Position numbers and translations under genes: made by a program. Below the pieces are notes generated by a model. That model was not told where the DNA came from. It worked only from the letters and a program-made list of their open reading frames with translations, and searched no databases. Of a DNA stretch of 64,000 nt, positions 34,726-45,565 are shown in pieces. Each line of letters starts with the position of its first letter. Positions within the stretch are counted from its first letter, which is position 1. The stretch is from Toxonevra muliebris (lineage: Eukaryota; Arthropoda; Insecta; Diptera; Pallopteridae): contig CAVNUY010000024.1 in NCBI GenBank assembly GCA_963691655.1, positions 16,375 to 80,374 on the forward strand. Reading direction: 5' to 3'.

Positions 34726-36007
34726 CCACCAAGTGATTCTTTTTTTATACAAGTAATTAATTTTTTTTATACTATTATATAAAACTGTAACTTGATTTTT
34801 GGGTATATTTCCACAACCAGAGATTTAGTACAAGGATGTTAATTGGCAATGTAACGCTGCAGGAAAAAGGTCTGTGAAATTGAAAAAAGGGGACATGGCA
34901 TCTTCTATATAATCTGAGTTTTAGCCATGGAATATCTCAGTATTCATTTGTGGCACGTCTCTAAAAAACGTTATTTGTCAATGGTATTCTATGAAAAAAT
35001 ATGGATAGGCGTGGCCTTTTCCGTTCAACTCTAATGCTTTTATATATATTTCTTAGAAACTATTTTTAGTTCAGTACTAAGATTTGGAATGATAATATGA
35101 TTTGTCAAAGGAATTGGGTGGGTAAAGTATGGGTAGACTTGAGTTAGTGACTGCTACACCTCGGTTTTATACGGTATATTTCCTAAATTATTTATGGTAG
35201 GAGAGCATTGATTGCCAATGGAAAATGCCAGAAAAAAAATTTAATTTAATAAATAAAATATGCGTGACACCTCCCATGCAAAGAAAATGTTTGAAACTGT
35301 ATACCTGAGAAACCATTGCAAAGAACACACTGGCAGTTTGTGTGTGAAGGCCGAGGGTTAGTAGTAATTGTTGGGCAGAATGTGGAAGTGTTTTGGCATA
35401 CAAAGGAAATGCTTCAAAAGGTATATATATATCTCTGCCTTATTTTGCTAAAGCTCTAACATCAGTTTTTCAGTATAGAGTTTTCAATGGATTATGATAA
35501 AAAATGTGCCTTGTACCGAAAATTTTAGAAACCTACACTGAAAACTTGCAATCTTTTCTTTTAGTTTAAATTACAAATTCTCGAAATAGTACTCCAAATA
35601 CAAAATTTTTTTTTGCTTCTCCTGTAAAATTTGAAAAAGCGTGTTATAGCTTTAACAAATTAAGGCAGCGATATGGGGAACCATAATAAGGCAAGCAATC
35701 AAAATTTAATTGTAAAGAATGTATGTTGATAGTTATTATAGAGCCATAGTAAGAAAGATGGTGAAGGTTTGTATGTTAAAATGGGATGTTGATAGCAATA
35801 ACTGAGTAGAATGTTGACATCATTAAACACGTGGAAGTGGAACTACTCATGTAAATGATATGAATGATTAGTGCAATGATTCGATTTTGATCGGAGACTG
35901 GCACGCTCATATAGATATAACTTTTACAAAAGTTTTAGTTGTTGTAATTTTTGCATTACCCCTACTTTGCCAGGTCCGCCCAACGAAGCTGGGCGAAGCC
36001 CAGCTAG

Positions 36008-36445
36008 TCCTCTATAATATAAAAGTTTTAAATAGAAAATACCACCTCTAAAAAATTGAAAAAAAAAACAATGAATGTGTGCAAGGTACGCAAGATATTT
36101 GATGTGTAAACAGTTAAGCCAACTGAATGCCATATACATAAGCTCACATATGTATGTATAGCCATATATAGGGATTTGATGTATAATCTATATGCTAGGT
36201 AAATAATTCAAACTAAAACAATTCTTTTATAAACTTAAAAATTTATTGGATATCATTTTCTCTTATATATATATTAGCCCAATTCACTATAAGTTGCAAA
36301 TGGTCTTGCATCATTGCAAATGCAGATTTTTATTCCATATCGCAGAAATATTTTGCAATTGCACCTAATCATATTTGCATTATTTTTCTTTTACTCACTG
36401 CATCGAGCCCGATATGTTCGCATATACGCAGCTGTAATTGCATCT
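36008..36445. other. AT-rich spacer, nothing recognised
   Basis: No coding or repeat feature that I can support. Confidence 0.4.
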
Positions 36446-37200
36446 TTTTTTCCGCACTTTAAGTTTTTCTTCCTGTCGATTTGAAATTTTATTAGATGTG
36501 AAAATTTTACATAACGTTGCCTGAGAATTGATTTGGCGTATAGGTGTATGAATTTGTGCACACATACGCCAAATCAATTCTCAGGCGACGATAAGTGTTT
36601 CCCGTATTTAACTTTAGAAAGGCAACAGGGGTGACCAGTCTTTTTAAAAGCACCGCAAAGAATTTTGCCTTAACTGCATTTAATAAAAATAAGAAACAAT
36701 GAATTTTTTTTAAGTAAATAAGTGATTTTACAATAAACAAGTTTGATTTTTTCTATTTAACATATTTACTATTTACATAGATGAACAAGTGTTGCCTTTC
36801 CAAGGTTAATGCTCAAAGCAAAATTTTTATAATGCCGTGGTTTGCTATCATTATCACTACATTTTGTTTATACATTTATTGAAACCTAGATTCCTTAATA
36901 CTTATCATTTTGTATTGTTTTTATATTTTAAAAAATATTTAATTTTAATCCAATCTAACTAATCGAATACAAAACCTATCAAACGCCTGTGTTTGCTACG
37001 GCGACTTCTCTGCTTATATGGTATAGTCGATCTCCATACGTTTAACACCATCAAATACCATAATTCTGCCACGAATAAATGTACATACATATTTTTTTTT
37101 CGTATGTACATATATGTGTGAGTAAATTGATCGAAATATAAGCAAACAAACTCCGTTCGTATTTTATTTTCTCCCTCTCTTCTCTTTGTTGTTTAGAGTA
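36446..37200. repeat. Hairpin-bearing dispersed repeat, copy 1
   Basis: Direct-orientation homologue of 61618-62190 plus 63015-63110. It holds a 27-bp stem hairpin (36515-36541 with 36564-36590, ending GGCGTAT/ATACGCC, one G-T pair) and then a piggyBac-like MITE (36612-36805). The copies part at about 36985 and rejoin at 37090 (GTGTGAGTAAATT.GATCGAAA, CTCCCTC). Confidence 0.75.
36612..36805. mobile_element. piggyBac-like MITE within repeat, copy 1
   Basis: TTAA at both sides (36608-36611, 36806-36809). The left end CTTTAGAAAGGCAACA pairs with the right end CCTTGGAAAGGCAACA read inverted. Confidence 0.6.
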
Positions 37201-37917
37201 GCACAGTCATGCCGCGCAGTAGTGCGAGCGAGAGGGGAACTGGTCGTTACAGTTATCTTACATCTTACGATACAGTTATTCTTACATTTTACACATTTAA
37301 AATTTTGCCCATATCTTGAGCAAAAATGTTTACACATCAAAAACCTTTTAAGAATTTTTCCCATGGAAATTGCGTACAAAATTGACAGCTTTTAGATCAA
37401 AACATGGTTAAATTTCTCTCGAAGATCAAAACTTTCTAAGAACAAAATATTGTCCTAGTTATCCTAAAACAAATTGTGTTCGCAAGAATTACTCAAAATT
37501 AAAAATTTGAGAAGTTATCAACGATTAAAACTATTTACTTTGAAAAGGCTTATTTTTAAGCCTTTGGTTCAAAAACGACTGGCGGTTTCCCACTATGTAG
37601 AGACCTCTATATTTTTTTTCTAAATCTTATTTTTTTCATATAATCTTTCAGAAAATCCACTAGGAGCACGAAAAAATCGAGCTTTGCACATTTCATATAT
37701 CTCGTAGGCAAGCTAATATCTATATTATTATTTTAGGGGTTACAATATAACCTGTTCCGTTCATCGTCTTCTTACTTATTCAGGCGGTATTATATATAAT
37801 GGGATAGCATATGTATGTGTGAAGTTTAATAATTTTGAAATAAAATGCATGTACTACAAATCCACTGTCGAAAAAATGTTGTAAAATTTAAAAGAAATGT
37901 GAGAACTGAATTGGTAG

Positions 37918-38241
37918 TGTTTGGAGCCGCATCAATATCCCCATCAATATAAAGTGTGAAGAAGCCCTCACTCGCTTACATATACACTAGCGTGCTATAA
38001 TTTGATACATGTACATAATTGATCATCATATTTGTTATTGTTCGGTTTTTTTAATGCTAACTAAATTTACAATGATCTTACATTTTGTATTAATCAATTC
38101 GGTTCTGTTGCCTTTCGACGGTCATCACGATCAAACTACTTGCTTATTATTAATTATAAATTTATTGAATTTTAAAACCGTGTTTTTCTTAAATTTTCTA
38201 AATCGAACAAATAGCCAACAAAAAAGCTTGTTGACTCAACA
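37918..38241 (+). repeat. BEL/Pao 5' LTR (324 bp)
   Basis: Starts TGTTTGGAGCC and ends GACTCAACA, with GGTAG just before it (37913-37917). It matches the 3' LTR with roughly ten differences over 324 bp by eye. A TGGTGACCCCGACGTGATT stretch one to two bases after it is the usual BEL/Pao-type primer-binding region. Confidence 0.95.
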
Positions 38242-38601
38242 TTTGGTGACCCCGACGTGATTTCCGCAAAAATCACTAATTTTCTGGACAATTTCGGGAA
38301 ATTGTAATAATTTCGTTTTCGCTAAATTCATAAAAAAATTGAAATTCGATAAAGTACAGTGCTCAGGCCATTTTTTATTTGCAAGGTCATACATTATCAT
38401 CTCGACATAACTACAACCCGGTTGGTTGCTGATCGCGTGTCCGTTACTCGAAGTATATAATAATATGCCGGTTTAAGAACTACTGTTGCTCGCGTTATTG
38501 TAATCTATATAAAAAAGAGCATACATAATTTCAGTATCGGTATCGAGACAGTTACGTCATTCTTAATTAAAACAGTACAGTCTTTTTTTATACAATAAAA
38601 C

Positions 38602-39490
38602 ATGTCGCAAGAAAACGATGCAATGCCTGAAAATCGTGTAGAGTTTTTTAAACGCAAATCTGAAACCAGAAATCGCGTTTGCCGGAGCTGCAACTGCCCA
38701 CATTTGCTGGCGCTTACACCGAGTGGACCGACTTCTTTTCCATGTTCACTACAATCGTCGACAATGAGACCGAGTTAACCAACATTGAACGATTCCAGCA
38801 CTTACGATCGTGTCTAAAGGACGCAGCGCTAGATACTATTCGATCACTGGAAATCAACGAATCAAATTACCATATTGCTTTAGAATTATTAAAAAAAGAT
38901 TTGATAATAAGCGTCTTATTTTCCAGGCTGAGAAGTTGCGTGAACTCAGTGATCAGGTTAACTCTCATATGCGCGCATTGCAAACTATGGCTTCGAAGGA
39001 ACAGATAGGTGATAGTGTCATCATACAAATTTTGCTGCAGAAACTTGACGCCGCAACGCAAAGGAAATGGGAAGAAACTGCACCGCTTAATTCTATGCCA
39101 TCGTGGGATGTGCTATCGTCATTTTTAGAAAAACGTTGCCAAACTTTGGAAAATGTGGAACATGCGATGGTAACTAAATCCCCAAGCGTTCAGGTGGGGA
39201 AAAACAATAAAAACATTAACCACAGTAGAAAATCGTTTGTAGCATCTCAGTCCACTACAATTTGTTGTGCATTTTGCAATAGTTCTAATCACATAATATA
39301 CAGTTGTCCTCAATTTGCAAATCTTGCCCCCGTCTTACGGCTAAAAGAAACTAAAAAACTCGATCTTTGCATAAATTGCCTAAAAAGGGGACATCAGATG
39401 CACGCATGCAAATCAGGCCATTGCAGAAATTGTCAAGCGAAACATCACACATTGCTTTATTTCAACAATACACCTCCAAGGGCACCAACT
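38602..39490 (+). pseudogene. BEL Gag region
   Basis: ATG at 38602 opens a short frame, and the real Gag core (LPELQLPTFAGAYTEW, DUF1759 type) is in another frame from about 38677. After a second change near 38900 it continues through KLRELSDQVNSHMRAL to two zinc-knuckle-like groups at about 39270-39440 (CAFCNSSNH...C and CINCLKRGH...C...CRNC). The N-terminus is much shorter than usual, so part has been lost around 38670. Gag packages the RNA, and the Cys/His groups are its nucleic-acid-binding end. Confidence 0.85.
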
Positions 39491-40192
39491 GCTCCTCCTT
39501 CCCAAAATATCGTTGCCCTATCGTCACCCACGCAGAAGCATGCTCTTCCATACGATGATGTGTTTCTAGCAACGGTAGTACTCTTTGTCAAAAATTCTTC
39601 AGGTTCCTTCGTGCCGTGCCGTGCTCTTTTGGACTCTGGTTCGCAGCTTCATTTTGTTACATCTCGTTTCGTCAATCAACTTCAGTTGAAGAAAACAAAA
39701 TGTACAACTCTTGTTTCAGGAATAGGGGAAACTGATTTCGCTACTGAGGATTATATCGTAAATATTCTCCTGCAGTCACAAGTTTCTGAGTACTCAGCGA
39801 GCATCACTGCCGTAGTTGCCTCAACTATTACTGATAATCAGCCAAGCTTCACTGTTGATGCTGGTAATTGGAACATACCGTTAAATATAAAACTCGCTGA
39901 TCCACTGTTTTACAAATCACAACGTATTGACTTGCTCATAGGTGCCAGCTTATTCTTCGAACTACTTTGTGTAGGTCAAATTCGGCTTAGCTATGGATTG
40001 CCATTGTTGCAAAAAACTCGTTTTGGCTGGATCGTATCCGGCGGCGGCCACAAGGCCAAACAACCATCGTCTTTCGTTACTTGCAGCAAAAAACAAAATG
40101 TCGTCGAACCTGCTCATCGCCTCGATGAGTTGGTGCATAAATTTTGGGAAGTAGAAAGCTGTGTAGAACCTATCAACAAAGGAAGAGCTTGA
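39491..40192 (+). pseudogene. BEL aspartic protease region
   Basis: Continues in the Gag frame. CRALLDSGSQLHFVTSRF (about 39615-39670) carries the aspartic-protease active site as D-S-G, the form usual in BEL (DUF1758). A LLIGASLFFELL block is followed by LPLLQKTRFGWIVSG. The frame stops at 40192 and resumes shifted at about 40227, so protease and polymerase are no longer joined. Confidence 0.85.
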
Positions 40193-40226
40193 TTGTGAAG
40201 AAAACTTTAAATCTAATTGCTGTCGT

Positions 40227-41000
40227 TTGAGCACAGGCGAATACTCTGTGCGGCTACCAATGAAGTTAGGTACTGAACTGCTTGGTGATTCATACCAGCA
40301 GGCTCTTCGTCGCTTTCAAAACTTAGAGCCTAAGCTGTTGCGTAGCCCAGAGCTAAAGACTCAGTACTCTGCATTCATTAAAGAATGTGGTGAACTAAAT
40401 CACATGTCCCCTCTAGATCATACAACAACAAGCGCATCAAGTACATGTAGATATTATTTGCCACACCACTGTGTCGTTAAAGAGGATAGCTCAATAACTA
40501 AACTCAGAGTGGTGTTTGATGGACCCACAATTCAGCCCAAACTCTTTAACATATTGCTTCGTTATCGTTTGTTTCCTGTTGCCCTTACCGGTGGCATTTG
40601 CAAAATGTACAGGTGCGTGCGAGTATCTCCGCCGGACAACTATTTGCAGTGTATTTTATGGCGCGATTCACCTTCAGAAGAAATCCGAACTTTCAAGCTG
40701 GACACTGTAACTTACGGCACCAAGTCCGCATCATTTCTAGCAATACGCGCAATGCGCCAGTTGGCTGAAGATGAATTCAATTTATTTCCTATTGGTTCGC
40801 AAATCGTGTTAAGAGATTTTTATGTCGACGACATGATAACCGGAGGTGACTCTGTACAAGAAGTTCTTGAGATAATGCGTCAAACAACTGAATTACTTGG
40901 TAAAGGAAATTTCAAGTTAAGAAAATGGTGCACAAACAACGAAAACGTGCTGCGTGAGATTCCTTCTGCGGAAAGAGAGAAATTTTGAAGTTTGATGATG
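40227..41000 (+). pseudogene. BEL reverse transcriptase, with an internal gap
   Basis: Finger and palm motifs are present: YYLPHHCVVKEDS, LRVVFDG, RCVRVSPPDNYLQCILWR, TYGTKSASFLA and the catalytic YVDDMITGG (about 40830). Between LRVVFDG and PTIQPKLFN the stretch that normally holds a 'SAKT..G.SLND' motif is missing, so about 16-17 residues appear deleted in frame. The frame ends at 40988. Confidence 0.85.
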
Positions 41001-41983
41001 GTAGCGATATCACTAAAGCCCTTGTCCTATCTTGGGATCCGGCAACGGATCAATTCCTATTTTCCTTCGTTCCTCAACAACTTTCAAACAAATGTTCAAA
41101 ACGTTCGGTTCTATCAACTATAGCTCGATTTTACGATCCCCTTGGGCTCATAGGCCCAGTCATAACAAAAGCCAAAATATTTCTACAACACTTATGGAGA
41201 GATAAACTTGAATGGGATGAGAGTTTGCCTCTAGGTTTACAATCAACATGGGATAACCTATGTAGGGAATTGCGTGCCGTGCAGCACTCTATTTTTCCTC
41301 GCTTCGCCTTGCTTCCTCAAGCCTCGTTAGAAATACATGCCTTTTGCGATGCAAGTCTGGACGCGTATGGAGCCTGTATATATGCTCGTTCCTGCAAAAA
41401 CAACAAAGTACAGGTTAACCTGCTGTGCTCTAAGTCTCAGTCAGTCAGTGCCAAAGCTGGAGTTGTGTGCAACTGCACTTTTGGCTCAGCTTGTAAATTC
41501 GATTGCTAAAATGGGTGTTTTCAGCTGTGAGTATCATTGCTGGTCGGATTCATCGGTGGTGCTCTCTTGGTTAAAGAGGAACCATCCAAGTTCAAAGTTT
41601 TCGTAGCAAATCGTGTTAACAGCATTCAGCAGCAGACTTATGAAATGGAGTGGCACTATGTTCCTACAGCTATGAATCCGGCAGACATTTTGTCGAAAGG
41701 AGCTTCACCAAGTGAGCTGCAGCAGTCATCGCTTTGGATGCATGGCCCAGCATTTTTGTATACAAGTCGCAGCGATTGGCCTGAATCTTGTTTGCCGACA
41801 CTTTCCTTACCGGAAGTTCGAAAAAGAGCCTTTACCACAACAACTCCACAAATTGATCTTTCTCTGAGCTGTAAACATATTAATTCATTTCCAACAATGC
41901 AGCGTATATTCAGTTACATTTATAAGTTCATCAGAAAGATAAGATCAAACCCTCTCACAAGCACTGTACATCTGTGCTTGTGA
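41001..41983 (+). pseudogene. BEL RNase H region
   Basis: Starts in a new frame with LVLSWDPATDQF and LSTIARFYDPLGLIGPVI, the connection after the polymerase, then HAFCDASLDAYGACIY, the RNase-H-like first catalytic Asp. Frame changes at about 41455 and 41550 split SAKLELCATALLA and the WSDSSVVLSWL block from WHYVPTAMNPADILSKGASP. Ends at 41983. Confidence 0.8.
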
Positions 41984-42004
41984 CAACTATTTGTAGTCAC
42001 TTAT

Positions 42005-42950
42005 TTGTTGATTCATGTCACCCAAAGATCAAATTTGCGGACAGAGTACAAAGCTTTACAATCAAAGAAAAACGTCAGTTCTTCCAGTAACATCGCTTCA
42101 TTATCACCGTTTCTTGATGGATTTGGACTAATTCGTGTTGGTGGCCACTTGAAAAATTCTTCCTTGGATTTTGAATCTCGTCAGCCTTTAATTTTGCCTA
42201 AACGACATTCATTAACAGACTCAATTATTCGACATTTTCACATAAAATTTCTTCACGCAGGTCCACAGTCGCTTCTGGCTTCTATCCGTCTGCAGTATTG
42301 GCCTATTGGTGGAAGGAAAACGGTCACACGTATAGTCAACCAATGCGTCATATGTTTTCGTGCCAGGCCTAGGTTGATCGAGCACATCATGGCAGATTTG
42401 CCAACAGAGCGAGTCCAAGCCAATCAAACCTTTATGGTTACTGGCATTGATTATTGCGTTCCGTTTTACTATAAAACTGAAGTGCGCAACAAGCCTCCTG
42501 TAAAATGCTATGTCAGTTTGTTCGTGTGCTTTTCAACCAAGGCCTACACCTACACCTGCATTTCTCGCAGCTTTAAAGCGATTTATTTATACTCGTGTCA
42601 AACCAAATACAATTTGGTCTGACAACGCGACTAACTTTGTTGGCGCTCGTAACGAACTTGCAGAATTAAAGCGCCTATTTTTAAGCAATGATCATCAAAA
42701 AGCTGTTCATCAACAATGTCTGAATGACAGCATCAACTGGCATTTCATACCACCAAGATCTCCACATTTTGGGGGCCAATAGGAGGCCTCTATTAAATTA
42801 GCCAAGTTTCACTTCAGTCGGTCAATTGGTTGTTCACCTTTAAATTTTGATGAGCTGCGCACATTAGTTTGCCACATTTCTGCAATAATCAATTATCGTC
42901 CTCTGTTTCCTCTTTCAGAAAATTCAAGTGACCTCGATGTTCTTACACCA
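42005..42950 (+). pseudogene. BEL integrase region
   Basis: The zinc-binding part (HFHIKFLHAGPQSLLASIR, then CVICFRARP) is followed by TGIDYCVPFY with the first catalytic Asp. A frame change near 42560 comes next, then SDNATNFVGARNEL (second Asp) and FIPPRSPHFGGQ, where a TAG (42780) falls just before the EA that should hold the catalytic Glu. A remnant of the core C-terminus follows to about 42950. Confidence 0.85.
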
Positions 42951-43045
42951 GCACACTTTCTAATTGGTGCGCCATACACCGCTGTTATTGAACCTGACAT
43001 TACGTCATTAAACATCAATCGGCTCGATGGCAGCGCGTTACGTAT

Positions 43046-43340
43046 TTGCAGCAGGTCTTCTGGAAGAGGTGGAGAGCAGAATATTTAACACTGTTGCAAC
43101 AGCGCTCCAAGTGGCGCTCAGGAGTACCAATCCTTCCCATCGGTGCAATGGTCCTAATACAAGATGAGAATCTTCCGCCTCTAAAATGGCCATTGGCAAG
43201 GGTCATAGAAGTAATTCCCGGCAGCGACGGAGTTGTACGAGTTGCTGTCTTGCGCACAAGCACTGGCACTACCAAAAGAGCTGTTAACAAACTGTGCATG
43301 TTACCATTGAATGATGCCCTTGAAAGCAGTAATCTTTCAA
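43046..43340 (+). pseudogene. BEL C-terminal DUF5641 domain
   Basis: FWKRWRAEYLTLLQQRSKW, then GAMVLIQDENLPPLKWPLAR and VIPGSDGVVRVAVLRT match the domain that ends BEL polyproteins after the integrase. The frame then runs into the polypurine tract and LTR. Confidence 0.85.
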
Positions 43341-43351
43341 CGGGGGGAGAA
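43341..43351 (+). promoter_or_regulatory. BEL polypurine tract
   Basis: GGGGGGAGAA directly before the 3' LTR, the plus-strand DNA primer site in LTR elements. Confidence 0.75.
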
Positions 43352-43676
43352 TGTTTGGAGCCGCATCAATATCACCCACCAATATAAAGTGTAAAAAAGC
43401 CCTCACTCGCTTACATATACACTACCGTGCTATAATTTGATACATGTACATAATTGATCATCATATTTGTTATTGTTCGGTTTTTGTAATGCTAACTAAA
43501 TTTACAATGATCTTACATTTTGTATTAATCAATTCGGTTCTGTTGCCTTTCGACCGTCATCACGATCAAACTACTTGCTTATTATTAATTATAAATTTAT
43601 TGAATTTTAAAACCGTGTTTTTCTTAAATTTTCTAAATCGAACAAATAGCCAACAAAAAAGCTTGTTGACTCAACA
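43352..43676 (+). repeat. BEL/Pao 3' LTR (325 bp)
   Basis: Starts TGTTTGGAGCC and ends GACTCAACA, followed by GGTAG. Direct copy of 37918-38241. Confidence 0.95.
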
Positions 43677-43681
43677 GGTAG

Positions 43682-43808
43682 TTTTAAAAAAGTTTTAAAA
43701 GTCGAAAGTAAAAGTCGATTTTCGATCAAGTTGAGCCAAAAGTCGATTAAAAATCGATTTCGATTAAAGTTTAAATCGATTTGCACAACTCTAATAAATA
43801 CTATACTA
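43682..43808. repeat. TCGATT-rich terminal repeat, right
   Basis: Read inverted it gives TAGTATAG, AGTTGTGCAAATCGATTT and several TCGATTTTTAATCGAC units, like 29500-29640. Possibly the far end of the element that opens there. Confidence 0.4.
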
Positions 43809-44292
43809 CCATAGGTCTGTTCCCATACTTTTTAGGTAAAGTTTGGTAAACTGAGAGTAAACAAAAAATACTCTCTGCTACAGACAAAAATGCACAAAAG
43901 TACGGAAACGTAAAAAAAAAACAATTTTTCTTACACGAAACAAAACGTCAAATTGTAACGGCGATTGAATTTAAAAAACAAAGTGTCTGTGATTTTTAAA
44001 TAAATTAAAAATTGGTAAATCTTACAAGAAAATAAATAAATAATGAAAAAATTAAGCATATATTGTTCGTCTGGCTACTTCTGAAGATTCTTCATCACCA
44101 CTTGCATTATTCAGAAATAGCAGAAGCTCCTACATCATCAGAAGTTGAACACACACTTGCGTCATTAATCTGTGAAGAATGCTGTTAAAAATTAACAAAA
44201 ATACAATTAATACATTTTGAAGATTTTCCATTCTAAATAACACTTATTTTTTCAAAAATTATTTTTTTATAAATTTAAAATTTGGATGTAGT
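43809..44292. other. Spacer, nothing recognised
   Basis: AT-rich. No LTR was found for the gypsy fragment that starts at 44293. Confidence 0.4.
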
Positions 44293-45375
44293 TTGTGTTT
44301 AATTAGACGCGATATATTAAATAAAATGGAGTTAGGTATGAAGCTACAAGAAGGAAAGATTCGAATGTTTGGTATTGGCAGTGGTGAGCTTACTACAATA
44401 GGCAGCATCATTGTTGAGGCTGAAATTGATCAAATTCAGTTAAAGCTGGAATTTTTTGTAGTAGACGAGAAAGCGATGAGATATCAGGCCATAATTGGTA
44501 GCTCAGTGTTATAGTATGTTGACATTAACGTTAGGAAGCAAGGAGTCCAGTTTGTTCCGAAGAAAGTTGAAAGCATTTTACACGAAGATTTAGATATTGG
44601 TGCGCATAAAGACGATGGAAACGAGGAAGGAAGAAGTTTAGAATTTTTAAACCAATTCGGAAGTTTGTGTGTTAACGCAGAAGTACAGGAAGACGTAAAT
44701 TTAACTCACCTCAATAAAAGTCATTTAGTATCGATAACTACTTTGATAAACGAGTATGTACCAAGTGGAGATGCGGTTAGTCCGATTGAAATGAAGATAG
44801 TCCTACAGGATAAGTGCCCCATTAGCCAGCGGCCAAGAAGAATTTCTCACGCAGACCAATGCACTGTCGATTAACAGATTTGCGATTGGTTGGAAGAGGG
44901 TATTATTCAACCTAGTATGTCAAATTACGCGTCACCAATAGTATTAGTTAGTAAGAAAGATGGATGGATGCGATTATCGCCGGTTGAATAAAAAGATTAT
45001 TAGTGATAATTTTCCTAGACGACATCCTAGATAGACAGCAAGGAGCAAATGTGTTTACGACTTTAGATTTAAAGGATGGATTCTTCCATGTACCGGTAGA
45101 ACCACAGTCAAGAAAATACACAGCTTTCGTAACACATGCGGGTCAATACGAATTTTTATACGTACCTTTCGGTATTTCGAATTCGCAGTGTTCTGCAGAT
45201 TCATTAATTCTATTTTCAGAGAGTGTATAAGAGAGGACATTATAGCTGTTTACATGGATGACTTAGTCATACCAGCAAAAGATGAAAAGGAAGGAATAGA
45301 AAAGTTAAAAAGGGTTCTAGAGGTAGCGTCAAAATACGGCGTACGTATAAAATGGAAAAAATGCTAACCGAAAAA
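44293..45375 (+). pseudogene. Ty3/gypsy Pol fragment, left part (protease and RT)
   Basis: Begins just after where the protease D-T/S-G should be (CLIRRDILNK, ending AIIGSSVL), hits a TAG at 44512, then continues in the same frame into the polymerase start (CPISQRPRRISHADQ, WLEEGIIQPS, ASPIVLVSKKDG). Frame changes follow near 44960, then TTLDLKDGFFHVPVEP, SRKYTAFVTHAGQYEFLYVP, and after another change ECIREDIIAVYMDDLV with catalytic YMDD (about 45254). It is broken off at KWKKC by the Foldback-like element. The remaining part of the same gene lies at 60735-61608. Confidence 0.9.
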
Positions 45376-45565
45376 TGTTATGTTAAGCACAACATAGAAT
45401 AATCGTTCGGATCCTGATGACCATTTGGAGAACTGACTGTGACCACCAGACATACCATTCGATAGGCATTGAAATGTTGTTTAACCATGCATACACAAAT
45501 GTAACATATTTATTTCAGATTATTTTTAATTAATTTATGAAAAATATCAATTTGAAAAGCGAGTT

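Larger units (their letters stand above)
33877..36007 (+). mobile_element. Helitron 2, non-autonomous
   Basis: Begins TCTTCTATATATATAAAATAG with the insect Helitron leader (CCTAATAGG..., then GGATTGTCACGAAATTTAG), preceded by A. Ends with the hairpin GCTGGGC-GAA-GCCCAGC overlapping CTAG (36004-36007), followed by T. It has no Rep/helicase coding. It shares the 34240-34445 region, including a tRNA-like segment, with Helitron 1. Confidence 0.85.
37918..43676 (+). mobile_element. BEL/Pao LTR retrotransposon, both LTRs, inactive
   Basis: Two LTRs in direct orientation, a 5-bp target duplication GGTAG (37913-37917 and 43677-43681), a primer-binding region and a polypurine tract. Gag, protease, reverse transcriptase, RNase H, integrase and a C-terminal DUF5641 domain follow in BEL order. 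The coding region is broken by several frame changes, a stop in the integrase and an in-frame gap in the polymerase. Its target was the dispersed repeat also found at 33140-33510. Confidence 0.95.
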
